DNA from: Collinsella aerofaciens
GTDB lineage: Bacteria > Actinomycetota > Coriobacteriia > Coriobacteriales > Coriobacteriaceae
Direction: 5' to 3'
Length of the DNA stretch: 43,464 bases
NCBI GenBank assembly: GCA_021639365.1
Contig: JAJXHK010000014.1
Coordinates: 1 to 43,464 of the forward strand
The position numbers and the translations under genes were made by a program. Under the pieces are notes generated by a model that saw only the letters and a program-made list of their open reading frames with translations, searched no databases and had not been told where the DNA came from. The stretch's first letter is position 1. Every line of letters starts with the position of its first letter. Of this stretch, positions 1-7,581 are shown one piece after another.

Positions 1-61
1 CGGAGGGGCGCCGGGGGCGGGAATCGCGCACTCCATATTTTGTTCACAAATGAATAGGTCC

Positions 62-80
62 CTCAGTCGCATCACTGAGG
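62..80. other. Short hairpin after the gene remnant
   Basis: CCTCAGT (about 61-67) and ACTGAGG (74-80) form a 7-bp stem with a 6-nt loop directly after the stop of the minus-strand remnant. There is no clear T-run, so it is only a weak terminator candidate. Confidence 0.3.
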
Positions 81-265
81 TTAAAACTGAAGCAGTGGCT
101 TCTGATATTGGCGATGACCAGCTGGTTTATAGGTGTTAAGGCATCGGTCATCTCTGGAGCGCCACTTTACTCCAAAAGCATCAGCTATTTGTTTCCCGTC
201 GGTAAAAGGCAGGTTTTGTTCGCCAAGCGTTCTTATATATAGAGAAGTTCGGGTTCGAACCCGTG
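81..265 (-). pseudogene. C-terminal remnant of an unidentified protein
   Basis: An open frame on the minus strand ends at a TAA at 81-83. Its last 45 or so residues (GEQNLPFTDGKQIADAFG onward, ending KPLLQF) look protein-like and come from DNA visibly less GC-rich than the surroundings. Upstream of about 265 the same frame runs into tRNA-derived and terminator sequence (249-309), so the coherent part has no start of its own. I do not recognise the family. I read it as the 3' end of a gene truncated by recombination at a tRNA locus, perhaps part of a lost integrated element. It could also be chance coding. Confidence 0.3.
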
Positions 266-275
266 TCGCGGCAAC
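249..275 (+). other. tRNA 3'-end-like fragment (T-arm mimic)
   Basis: The 12-bp GGGTTCGAACCC (251-262) reproduces the conserved T-arm core. It is followed by GTGTCGCGGCAACA, which resembles an acceptor 3' strand, and then by a terminator hairpin. No anticodon or D-arm precedes it, so it is a fragment and not a tRNA gene. It lies between the gene remnant and the tRNA-Lys-associated element. Confidence 0.45.
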
Positions 276-309
276 AAAAAAGCGGCCGGCATCCGCCAGT
301 CGCTTTTTT
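276..309. terminator. Bidirectional terminator-like hairpin
   Basis: A GC-rich stem, AGCGgcCGGC paired with GCCaGtCGCT, is flanked by A5-6 on the left and T6-7 on the right, so it can end transcription in either direction. It sits between two tRNA-3'-end-like fragments. Confidence 0.6.
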
Positions 310-316
310 AGTCTAT

Positions 317-450
317 GGTGGGCCGTCAGGGGTCCAGCCTGCTCCGCAGGCGGCCGCTGCGGCGCTTCGCGCCTTGCGCGCTGCGCTGGCAAACGCTCAC
401 GCGTTTACTCAGCTCCGCGCCCCGACGGGTTCGAACCCATGAAAAGGCGA
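317..450. repeat. Palindrome-rich element flanked by tRNA 3'-end copies (copy A)
   Basis: The left edge (317-333) is an exact 17-bp copy of the 3' end of the tRNA-Lys gene at 495-511. The middle is densely self-complementary, for example AAACGC (391-396) against GCGTTT (401-406). The right edge carries a T-arm mimic, CGGGTTCGAACCC (426-438), pointing the other way. The right part, from the AAACGC/GCGTTT hairpin through the CGGGTTCGA motif, aligns with copy B at 11,804-11,947 beside tRNA-Gly. There is no coding potential. It may be a tRNA-associated repeat family or recombination scars. Confidence 0.5.
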
Positions 451-451
451 C

Positions 452-481
452 AAAAAAGACGGCCAACCGAAGTTGACCGTC
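452..481 (-). terminator. Terminator of tRNA-Lys
   Basis: GACGGcCAAC / GTTGaCCGTC form a stem with a CGAA loop (458-481). On the minus strand it is followed by six Ts (A-run at 452-457). It lies 15 nt beyond the tRNA-Lys 3' end. Confidence 0.8.
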
Positions 482-496
482 TCAACAATCTTTGGG

Positions 497-569
497 TGGG
501 CCGTCAGGGGTTCGAACCCTGGACCTTGGGATTAAAAGTCCCCTGCTCTGCCAGCTGAGCTAACGGCCC
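497..569 (-). tRNA. tRNA-Lys (anticodon TTT)
   Basis: On the minus strand the sequence begins GGGCCGTTAGCTC (acceptor and D-arm), has the anticodon loop CTTTTAA with TTT, a T-arm GGTTCGAACCC, and ends ACGGCCC plus discriminator A. The seven acceptor pairs are perfect. The three bases after the discriminator read CCC, so the CCA tail is not encoded here. It is transcribed from a promoter overlapping the 3' end of the aminopeptidase gene and ends at the hairpin at 452-481. Confidence 0.95.
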
Positions 570-578
570 GTGGGTGGC

Positions 579-607
579 ATTGTACCACGGTCTGGGACTA
601 TTCCCAA
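579..607 (-). promoter_or_regulatory. Promoter of tRNA-Lys
   Basis: On the minus strand TTGGGA (602-607) and TACAAT (579-584) are separated by 17 bp. The -10 box lies about 10 bp from the mature tRNA 5' end. The -35 box lies across the stop codon of the aminopeptidase gene. Confidence 0.6.
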
Positions 608-1878
608 CTCCATTGGCCGTTCTGGAAAATCACAACTTCACGTCCATCAGGCGTAATGCCCGTAATATCGATGTCGTCCGTGCCGATCATAAAATCGACG
701 TGCGTGCTCGAGATGTTAACGCCATGCTCCAGGAGCTCCTCCTTGGACATGTCATACCCACCCTCGATGCATTCGGGGAAACCGACACCTAGCGCGAGAT
801 GGCAGCTAGCATTCTCGTCATAGAGCGTATCGTAGAATAGAACGCCACTTTCGCGGATCGGCGTGTTCTTGGAGATAAGCGCGACCTCACCCAGATGAGC
901 GGCACCTTCATCGGTGTCAATAATGCTCGCAAGCGTCGCCTTACCCACGCGGGCATCGTAGTCCACTACGCGGCCCGCCTCGAACTTAATCCAAAAATCG
1001 TCAACCTTGTTACCGTGGTGAATGAGCGGCATAGCCGAATACACGATACCGTCGGCACGCATACGGTCAGGCGAGGTGAAGACTTCCTCGGTGGGAATGT
1101 TGGGGAAGAAGGGGTGCCCATCGGGCGTCTTACCCTTGCCGCCGGCCCACTCGTGACCTTTCGTCATGCCAATCGTCAGATCGGTTCCATTTGCCGAGGT
1201 GTAATGCAGGTAGTCGAAACGATTGTCGTTCAGGAAACGCAGGTTCTTTTCGAAAGCGGCGTCATGGAGTTCCCAGTCGCTCTCCGGGTCCTGGCCATCG
1301 GCGCGAGCGGTGTGCAGAATCGCATTCCACAGCTTATAGATTGCAACCTCATCGGCGTCTCCCGGGAACACCTCACGCGCCCAGGCAACGACCGGCGCGC
1401 CGGCGATGCACCACGGGTTGATGTTGTAGTCCAGTCCGCGGCGGAAGACCTTGCACTGTGTGTTCCTTGCCTTAGAAGCTGCAGCAGGCTTAGCGGGATC
1501 GATGCCCTTCAGAGCCGCAGGGTCCGCGCCCTCGATAAAGATAAAGCAGGCACCATCCTGGGCCAGTGAATCAAGCTGCAGGCGCTTCCACTCGGGCGTC
1601 TGCTCAAAATAGCTTTTCTCGACATGCTCGTACGTGAGCCTCGTCACGGCATCATCGGCCCAAATAACCGTCACGTGACCGGCACCGGCGGCATAAGCCT
1701 CCGCAACCACCACGCGCGCAAACGGCGCGCACTCGACCGGAGACTGAACGACAACCTCCTGGCCGGGCTTGACGTTTACGCCCTTGCGGACAACCAGGCG
1801 CGCATAGTTTTTAATCTTGGGCTCTAGGGCCTTCATGCCCTCCAGAGCCTCTTCGACCGTCAGGGCAGCTCGAATCAT
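598..1878 (-). CDS. M29 family aminopeptidase
   Basis: Cytoplasmic metallo-aminopeptidase of the M29 (AmpS/PepS/aminopeptidase T) family, which removes N-terminal residues from peptides using a two-metal centre. About 426 residues, the usual family length. The N-terminal half has the family's YARLVVRKGVNVKPGQ-like opening. The C-terminal half has the metal-site segments NIPTEEVFTSPDR, the GVLFYDTLYDENASCHLALG stretch and STHVDFMIG, matching the positions of the conserved Glu, Tyr, His and Asp. I chose the ATG at 1878 because GGAG precedes it by 6 nt. An ATG four codons upstream (1890) has no such site. A terminator of the preceding operon lies just upstream, so the gene is probably transcribed alone. 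Peptide preference cannot be read from sequence. Confidence 0.93.
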   Translation of the reverse strand: MIRAALTVEEALEGMKALEPKIKNYARLVVRKGVNVKPGQEVVVQSPVECAPFARVVVAEAYAAGAGHVTVIWADDAVTRLTYEHVEKSYFEQTPEWKRLQLDSLAQDGACFIFIEGADPAALKGIDPAKPAAASKARNTQCKVFRRGLDYNINPWCIAGAPVVAWAREVFPGDADEVAIYKLWNAILHTARADGQDPESDWELHDAAFEKNLRFLNDNRFDYLHYTSANGTDLTIGMTKGHEWAGGKGKTPDGHPFFPNIPTEEVFTSPDRMRADGIVYSAMPLIHHGNKVDDFWIKFEAGRVVDYDARVGKATLASIIDTDEGAAHLGEVALISKNTPIRESGVLFYDTLYDENASCHLALGVGFPECIEGGYDMSKEELLEHGVNISSTHVDFMIGTDDIDITGITPDGREVVIFQNGQWSWE

Positions 1879-1906
1879 GTGCCACTCCATCTATCTATAG
1901 AACAGT

Positions 1907-1937
1907 AAAAAGGCGCGCCGCAAAAACGACGCGCCTT
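1907..1937 (-). terminator. Terminator after the purC operon
   Basis: A GGCGCG/CGCGCC stem (1912-1917 with 1930-1935) is followed on the minus strand by a T-run (As at 1907-1911). It separates the small membrane protein gene from the aminopeptidase gene. Confidence 0.75.
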
Positions 1938-1967
1938 ATATCTTAGCGATAAGTATGCATGCAAACG

Positions 1968-2543
1968 CTACTTCTTCTTGGAGTCCTTTTTGTCCTCCTC
2001 GGCAGCTGCGCGCTCGATAAGAGCGTTGAGCTTGTTCTCGGACATGCCCTCGGCCTGCGTGCGGTACATATTGCGCAGGGGACGAATACGAACGAAGTCG
2101 TAGATAAAGTCGCCCAAAATGACGACGTAGGACAAAACGATGCCGACCATCTGGACGGGGCTGGACACCATGCCAGCGGGAGCGAAGTACAGCGAAGCCC
2201 AAATGGCCACGACGAGCACCATGCCGATAGTGAGCACGGCCCACCAGATGCGGCGGCGCTTGGTGTAGTCCTCATCCTGCTTGAGAAGGATATTCGACAC
2301 CGTGTAGATGCGGTCCTCCTTGGCGCGCTGCTTAGCCTTGCGGGCGCGCTTCTCCTCTTTAGAGAGGCCCTCGAGGTTCTCGCCCTTCTCGAGCTCTTTG
2401 CGGCGTGCCTTAGACGAAGCCGGCACGACGCGGACAGAGCTCGCTGCCTGACGGGCGGGCTTGGCGGATGCGGCGGACTTGCGCGCAACCCCGGTAACCT
2501 CGTGGGATTGCGTGCGCTTGTTCGTGGCGCTACGGGTACTCAC
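1968..2543 (-). CDS. Small two-helix membrane protein with charged tails
   Basis: 191 residues. The first 95 or so are rich in Lys, Arg, Ala and Ser with a Glu/Lys-rich stretch (ELEKGENLEGLSKEEKRARK). Two hydrophobic helices follow at roughly 101-120 and 127-148, then a basic and acidic C-terminus ending KKDSKKK. Function unknown. The layout (basic cytosolic tail, helical hairpin, charged tail) suggests an inner-membrane protein with both tails in the cytoplasm. It starts with GTG directly after the purC stop codon, with AAGGAG about 9 nt upstream inside purC, so the two genes are translationally linked. A terminator follows. The link to purine synthesis may be only transcriptional. Confidence 0.75.
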   Translation of the reverse strand: MSTRSATNKRTQSHEVTGVARKSAASAKPARQAASSVRVVPASSKARRKELEKGENLEGLSKEEKRARKAKQRAKEDRIYTVSNILLKQDEDYTKRRRIWWAVLTIGMVLVVAIWASLYFAPAGMVSSPVQMVGIVLSYVVILGDFIYDFVRIRPLRNMYRTQAEGMSENKLNALIERAAAEEDKKDSKKK

Positions 2544-3431
2544 TTATGCGTTCTCCTTCATGCTTGTGAACTGGGAGCCCGTGATGATCTGGAAGGCCTC
2601 GCGATAGCGCTCGGACGTGCCATCGATGACCTCGGCGGGCAGGTGCGGGGTCTCCCCCGTCATATCCCAGTTGGCCTTGAGCCAATTGCGGACGAATTGT
2701 TTGTCGTAGCTAGGCTGGATCTTGCCCTCCTCGTAGCTGGCAGCAGGCCAGAAACGGCTGGAGTCAGGCGTGAGGCACTCGTCGATCAGCGTGACCTTGC
2801 CATCGATGACACCAAACTCGAACTTGGTGTCGGCAATGATGATGCCACGGGTCGCTGCATACTCGGCAGCAGCCTTGTAGATCTTGAGGGAAAGGTCACG
2901 AATCTGCGTGGCAATGTCCTCGCCCACGATCTCGCAGCAACGCTCGAACGAGATGTTCTCGTCGTGGTCACCGATCTCGGCCTTCGTGGACGGCGTGAAC
3001 AGCGGCTCGGGAAGCTTGGAAGCCTCGGTCAGGCCCTCAGGCAGTTGGATGCCGCAGACGGTGCCGTTCTCGTCGTAGGTCTTCTTGCCCGAACCGGTCA
3101 GATAGCCGCGGACGATGCACTCGATAGGAATCGTCTGGGCCTTCTTGACCAGCATGGCGCGACCAGCGAGATAGTCGCGGTACTCAGCAAACTCCTCGGG
3201 GAAATCCGCCGGGTCGATGGAGACGAGATGGTTGGGAACGATGTCGGCAAACTTATCGAACCAGAATGCCGAGATGCGGTTGAGCACCTCTCCCTTAAAC
3301 GGAATCTCGTCGGGGAGAATAAAGTCGAACGCAGAAATGCGGTCGGTGGCGACCATCAGCAGGTTTTCACCGGCATCGTAGATATCACGAACCTTGCCAC
3401 GGGAATCCGGACGACGCTCCATCGTTGTCAC
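2544..3431 (-). CDS. purC: Phosphoribosylaminoimidazole-succinocarboxamide synthase
   Basis: SAICAR synthase joins CAIR and aspartate using ATP in de novo purine synthesis. About 295 residues, matching the long (yeast-like) class. Visible family segments are RGKVRDIYD near the N-terminus (nucleotide-binding loop), ATDRISAFDF, the ECIVRGYLTGSGKK segment, and TLIDECLTPDSSRFWP near the C-terminus. The GTG at 3431 is preferred: AAGGAG lies 8 nt upstream. An in-frame GTG at 3440 overlaps the Shine-Dalgarno itself and is unlikely. It heads a two-gene operon with the small membrane protein. The leader (3432-3540) contains a 7-bp hairpin (3463-3482) but no riboswitch I can recognise. purB at 10.4-11.7 kb belongs to the same pathway but is not in this operon. 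Confidence 0.96.
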   Translation of the reverse strand: MTTMERRPDSRGKVRDIYDAGENLLMVATDRISAFDFILPDEIPFKGEVLNRISAFWFDKFADIVPNHLVSIDPADFPEEFAEYRDYLAGRAMLVKKAQTIPIECIVRGYLTGSGKKTYDENGTVCGIQLPEGLTEASKLPEPLFTPSTKAEIGDHDENISFERCCEIVGEDIATQIRDLSLKIYKAAAEYAATRGIIIADTKFEFGVIDGKVTLIDECLTPDSSRFWPAASYEEGKIQPSYDKQFVRNWLKANWDMTGETPHLPAEVIDGTSERYREAFQIITGSQFTSMKENA

Positions 3432-3540
3432 GTGAGTCACTCCTTACCAAAATACGACAGTAATGCGGGTTCTTTCCCGCATGTTTTCGCAAACTCGGAG
3501 CGGCAGGGACGAAACCCCTCCTTCACCGAATAGCGAAAAG

Positions 3541-5106
3541 CTAGTGCTCCATTGTAGTAGATGCCGCGTCCGCCGTGTGCTCGCGAGGCAGATGAATCGT
3601 AAAAGTCGTACCCTTTCCAAGCTCCGACTCCACGGATATGTAGCCGTGATGACGCTCGACAATCTGCTTGGTCACGGCGAGGCCCACGCCCAGACCGCCC
3701 GCCTCACGGGCACGGCTGGCATCGGCGCGCCAAAAACGGCCGAAGATGCGCGACAAGTCATCCTTGGCAATACCGATGCCGGTATCAGAAACGGCGATGC
3801 TGACGTGTTTGCGGTCACTGAGCACCGACACCACGACCCAACCGCCCTCGGGGGTGTAGCGCATGGCGTTGCTCATGAGATTGATGACGCATTGTGTGAT
3901 CATGTCGGGATCGGCTTCGACGACATCGTCGTGACCTTGGGTCTCGTCAGCAAAGCGCAAGCGCAGATCGCGGTCGACAAACAGGCGCTCCTGGGCATTG
4001 ACGATGGAACGCACGAAAGGAACCATGTCCACCGGCTCAAGGTTGAGCGGAGCCGTGCTGTTTTCCATGCGCGACAGGTCGAGCATCTGCTGCACCAGAC
4101 GAGCCAGGCGACGCGTCTCGGAAGCAACGGTCTCCAAATGCTCATCGTCGGTGGGATACACGCCATCCTGCATGGCCTCGACCGTTGCGAGCATGGCCAT
4201 AAGCGGCGTGCGAAGCTCGTGTGCAACGTCTGAGGTCAGGCGCTTCTCGTGTTTCATATCCTTCTCGAGCGAAGTGGCCATCTCATCGAAGGTCTCACCC
4301 AGCTGATCAATCTCGTCATCACCGCGCAAACCAGTACGAGCGGACAGATCGCCATCGCGAATTTGCTTGGCCGTGCTCGTAATACGATGAATCGGCTTGG
4401 TGAGCATGCGCGACACGAGCGATCCGATAACGACCGAAATGCAGATTGCAACAACCGCGGCGAGGGCCATGGCGTTAAAGGTCTTCTCCCTAAATGCAGA
4501 ATCCGCCTTGGTGAGCAAGGCATCGGAGCCGATGGCCCATAGCTTTACCTGTCCGACATGCTCGCCCGAAGACGTTATGATTTCGACGTTGGCAACGCTA
4601 TCGGAGTCGGTTGGAGCAGACGAGACCGGGCTATGCGATGCTTTTTTACCGCTCGAGCTGCTCGACGCCGATTCGCTCTCGCGCACATCGGCGGTCGCGC
4701 TTGCCGAAGGCCATGAGTCGTCATAAACGACAACGCCTTTCTTGTTGACGACCTGCATACCCAAATCGTCGGACACCAAACTCGATGTCGCGACCGTACG
4801 CAGCTCGCCCGCAGTCCAATTGCCGTTTTCCTCATACGACGTCGCAAGCTTTTCGGCAGCGGAATTTGCGATTTCGACGATATTGGAGCGCGTGTAATCC
4901 GAAAAGACCGTGCCCCACACAACAGAGACCACGCCCACCAGCACCAATACCGTCATGAGCGATGTCAGAGCAAAAGCAAGTGCCATGCGCGAGGGATAGC
5001 TCATCGTTGGCCGTGAATCGGAACGAGGCGTGTTCCAACTAGCCTTGGAACCCGCCTCGCTCTCCTGCTTGTGCTTTTGTCCGATTTCAAAGCGCGCAGG
5101 TGTCAT
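3541..5106 (-). CDS. Membrane sensor histidine kinase (HAMP-HisKA-HATPase)
   Basis: 521-residue sensor kinase. A basic N-terminal stretch of about 40 residues precedes TM1 (about 41-65). An extracytoplasmic sensor region (about 66-208) contains a Ser-rich, low-complexity piece near 145-170. TM2 is about 211-233 and HAMP about 231-285. The phosphoacceptor box SDVAHELRTPL has His296. The ATPase domain has an N-box NLMSNAMRYTPEGG, SDTGIGI (G1), and GGLGVGLAV (G2). It is expected to phosphorylate the response regulator encoded just upstream: the start codon follows that gene's stop by 11 nt, indicating one operon. The signal sensed is unknown. The ATG at 5106 has only a modest GGGA site, but a later ATG (codon 35) would still retain TM1. 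Confidence 0.93.
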   Translation of the reverse strand: MTPARFEIGQKHKQESEAGSKASWNTPRSDSRPTMSYPSRMALAFALTSLMTVLVLVGVVSVVWGTVFSDYTRSNIVEIANSAAEKLATSYEENGNWTAGELRTVATSSLVSDDLGMQVVNKKGVVVYDDSWPSASATADVRESESASSSSSGKKASHSPVSSAPTDSDSVANVEIITSSGEHVGQVKLWAIGSDALLTKADSAFREKTFNAMALAAVVAICISVVIGSLVSRMLTKPIHRITSTAKQIRDGDLSARTGLRGDDEIDQLGETFDEMATSLEKDMKHEKRLTSDVAHELRTPLMAMLATVEAMQDGVYPTDDEHLETVASETRRLARLVQQMLDLSRMENSTAPLNLEPVDMVPFVRSIVNAQERLFVDRDLRLRFADETQGHDDVVEADPDMITQCVINLMSNAMRYTPEGGWVVVSVLSDRKHVSIAVSDTGIGIAKDDLSRIFGRFWRADASRAREAGGLGVGLAVTKQIVERHHGYISVESELGKGTTFTIHLPREHTADAASTTMEH

Positions 5107-5117
5107 ATGTGATTTCC

Positions 5118-5840
5118 CTATTTCTCGTCCGACTTATCGGTCTTGGCCGGAGCCTCGAAGCGATAGCCGACACCGTGGACGGTGTAGAGCCACTTGGGCT
5201 TCTTGGGATCATCGCCCAGCTTGGCGCGAAGGTTCTTCACGTGGCTATCGATGGTGCGCTCATAGCCCTCAAAGTCGTACCCAAGCACCTTCTCAACCAG
5301 CTCCATACGGTTGTAGACACGGCCGGGATGACGAGCAAGCGTGGTGAGCAGCTTGAACTCGGAAGCCGTCAGATCGACTTCCTTGCCTTCGACCAAGATC
5401 TTGTGGCCCGAGATATCGATGACCAGATCGCCGAAGTCGAGTACCTCGACGGCGGGCTCGTCGGCCTGGTGGGCACGACGGAACAGGGCGCGTACGCGGG
5501 CGACAAGCTCGCGCGGCGAGAACGGCTTAATCAGGTAGTCGTCGGCGCCGAGCTCAAGACCGATAATACGGTCCTCGATCTCGCCCTTGGCAGTCAGCAT
5601 GATGATGGGAACATCCGAGGTATCGCGAATGGTGCGGCAAACGCGCTCGCCGGGGATCTTGGGGAGCATAAGATCGAGCACGACCAGGTCGAACTGATGC
5701 TTCTCGAACTCCTCGATCGCGGACTGACCGTCGCCGACGCCCACAACCCAGTAGCCTTCGCGCTCGAGATAGGCAGCGACGGCGTCACGGATTGCCTTCT
5801 CATCCTCGACCAGCAGAATCTTTTTTGCATCTGAAGCCAT
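5118..5840 (-). CDS. OmpR/PhoB-family response regulator
   Basis: 240-residue DNA-binding response regulator. The receiver domain carries the acidic VEDE pocket near the N-terminus, the phosphoacceptor Asp56 (VVLDLMLP), Thr83 (MLTAKG) and Lys105 (LIKPF). The C-terminal winged helix (about 135-230) has the typical ending RTIDSHVKNLRAKLG...YTVHGVGYRF. The ATG at 5840 is chosen because AGGGGGG lies 7 nt upstream. A TTG seven codons earlier has no site. It is the first gene of a two-component operon with the kinase at 3541-5106. The upstream 153 bp (5841-5993) should hold its promoter, but I see no convincing -35/-10 pair. The regulon is unknown. Confidence 0.96.
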   Translation of the reverse strand: MASDAKKILLVEDEKAIRDAVAAYLEREGYWVVGVGDGQSAIEEFEKHQFDLVVLDLMLPKIPGERVCRTIRDTSDVPIIMLTAKGEIEDRIIGLELGADDYLIKPFSPRELVARVRALFRRAHQADEPAVEVLDFGDLVIDISGHKILVEGKEVDLTASEFKLLTTLARHPGRVYNRMELVEKVLGYDFEGYERTIDSHVKNLRAKLGDDPKKPKWLYTVHGVGYRFEAPAKTDKSDEK

Positions 5841-5993
5841 AACACGGCCCCCCTGTCTCAATTAGCTAAGAACAAGCTCATTTTAACGCACCTGAGCCCA
5901 CCGGATGCCGCTATGACGTGGCAGCTCGGCGGGCGGTACTCACAATTACAACGCGTTTATTCCCCTGTTGGCGCCTTTTTAACCCCTCTAAGC

Positions 5994-7205
5994 TTAAAGA
6001 GAGAATAGGCGTGCGGTGACCGTCTCGGGTATACCCTGGCTGTTGCGCACCGTGGCGTACGTAAGGAATGAGTCCGATTTTCCCGCCGTAGCTGGATAAT
6101 CGCCATACTCCAAAGCGCGGTCGGGCGACAACAGCGAACCATAGGTCTTGGCAGAGGTGTCGATCAGGAAATGCGATGCCTGTACCTTAACAAGGTATTT
6201 ATTCTTCTTGCCAGCAGCACATGCGAGAGGCTCGCGGGACAGGAAGAGGTACGGCCCTCCCTCATTACCGATATACGTGCCCATGTTGCCCAGGCTGCCC
6301 ACGCCACTATAGGTCGCCTCGATAGAAAACACGAAGGTATCGCCCATATATACGGCCTCGAAAGGCGAGACTGACGAGGGAAGGACCAGCTGGGCACGTT
6401 TGGTGTTGTTGCCATCGGTCAGATCGATTGCCGTTATGCCGTAGTAGACGCCCTCGTCGTTGCGGACACGCGGCGAGATGGTCAAAATGCCGTCGCTCGC
6501 GCGTGGGGCCGACGCAAAGCGGCCCGTCGATTTCCAAATTGTCTCGGCCTTAGATTCATCAAGCGAGCGACGATAGCAAAACGAATCGTTACTCGTTTTA
6601 TTGCCGCCTGCCGAAGGCATTTTATACCAGATGACTGATGACCCGAACGCCGTAAACAGTGGCGGATCGTAGTCCTTGCCACCTCGATCGAGCTCGACCA
6701 CGTCGCCAGAGAGCGAAGCGCCCGACAGATTTTGAGCGTAGAGCTTCCACGATGAATTGGCAAAGTTCATCTCAACCCACGCAAACACGCCATCGCCGGC
6801 ACGGACATCGTAAAAAGCATATCCCGTGCCCTCGATAGGATCCTCAATTAATGTGGTAAGCGCGCCATCGCCCAGGTTGAGCACACCGAGTGTGTTGGCG
6901 TGCAGTGCCGATGCGGGCGCCATCATTGCCGCAGCATAGTCACCCTCGCAGTAGTACAGCAACGTGCCCAGCGGCAGCGCCCACGATGCCACCGGCTTAA
7001 GATCGATGTCGACCGCCTCGTACTCATCCGTAATCGAGATGATCTTGGAATCGTCCTTGATAACCTGCGGCTCGCCAGCGGCATCATCACTGGTGCCTGT
7101 TTTTTTCGAACATCCGGCAAGCACCGTGGCAGCGCCCGCGGCGGCTCCACCGAGCACAAAGCCGCGGCGCGATATTCCGTTCTTGATGTGGTCGGCGATA
7201 CCCAT
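5994..7205 (-). CDS. Tat-type lipoprotein of unknown function
   Basis: 403 residues. The N-terminus has a twin-arginine motif SRRGFVLGG followed by a hydrophobic stretch and the lipobox LAGC, so export folded via Tat and lipid anchoring are predicted. The mature part is rich in beta-strand-like segments with repeated aromatic and Gly-rich turns (GVLNLGDGALTTL, GDGVFAWVEMNF, DGILTISPRVRN), which suggests a beta-propeller-like fold. No enzymatic motif is visible. I chose the ATG at 7205, which overlaps the stop of the upstream TSCPD gene (TAATG), over a start 18 codons earlier, because it puts the Tat motif close to the N-terminus. The two genes are therefore translationally coupled. Cofactor-binding or substrate-binding roles are possible but unsupported. 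Confidence 0.8.
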   Translation of the reverse strand: MGIADHIKNGISRRGFVLGGAAAGAATVLAGCSKKTGTSDDAAGEPQVIKDDSKIISITDEYEAVDIDLKPVASWALPLGTLLYYCEGDYAAAMMAPASALHANTLGVLNLGDGALTTLIEDPIEGTGYAFYDVRAGDGVFAWVEMNFANSSWKLYAQNLSGASLSGDVVELDRGGKDYDPPLFTAFGSSVIWYKMPSAGGNKTSNDSFCYRRSLDESKAETIWKSTGRFASAPRASDGILTISPRVRNDEGVYYGITAIDLTDGNNTKRAQLVLPSSVSPFEAVYMGDTFVFSIEATYSGVGSLGNMGTYIGNEGGPYLFLSREPLACAAGKKNKYLVKVQASHFLIDTSAKTYGSLLSPDRALEYGDYPATAGKSDSFLTYATVRNSQGIPETVTARLFSL

Positions 7206-7468
7206 TAGGCGATCTCGGCGCGGGCGGCCTCGATAGCGCGCGTAAGCTGATCGGCGCAAGAGGTCTTCTTCATGCCGCAGGTATTGCCGGCAAGAACCTC
7301 GATCACACGGTCGGCAGGAGCGCCCTCGACCAGTTTGGAGATGGCCTTAAGGTTGCCATCGCAGCCGCCGGTAAACTCGACGCCCAGTACCTTGCTGCCG
7401 TCGTCGGAAAGATTGAGGTGAATATTGCGAGAGCATACACCCTGCGGCTTGTAATCAAAGCTAATCAT
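7205..7468 (-). CDS. TSCPD domain protein (TIGR03905-like)
   Basis: 87 residues with the cysteine pattern GVCSRNI, GGCDGNL, NTCGMKKTSCADQL. This is the TSCPD domain, also found at the C-terminus of class II ribonucleotide reductases and as small stand-alone proteins of unknown function. The cysteines could bind a metal. It starts at an ATG with AGAGGGGA about 6 nt upstream and overlaps the downstream Tat lipoprotein gene by one base. The pairing is likely co-transcription, and functional linkage is unproven. Confidence 0.88.
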   Translation of the reverse strand: MISFDYKPQGVCSRNIHLNLSDDGSKVLGVEFTGGCDGNLKAISKLVEGAPADRVIEVLAGNTCGMKKTSCADQLTRAIEAARAEIA

Positions 7469-7581
7469 TGAGATCCCCTCTCATAGAGAAATTTCAGATG
7501 TCTATTATCCCCGCCCGGGCCGATATAGTATCGCGGGCACCGATTCAACATCCTACGATGCACAAACCGGTGACTGCAATA

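Noticed and set aside
133..558. 141-codon plus-strand frame at the left end
   Set aside because: Reads through tRNA fragments, two terminators and the tRNA-Lys gene.
3463..3482. Hairpin in the purC leader as a terminator or purine riboswitch
   Set aside because: Only 7 bp, no adjacent T-run, and no purine-riboswitch core sequence.
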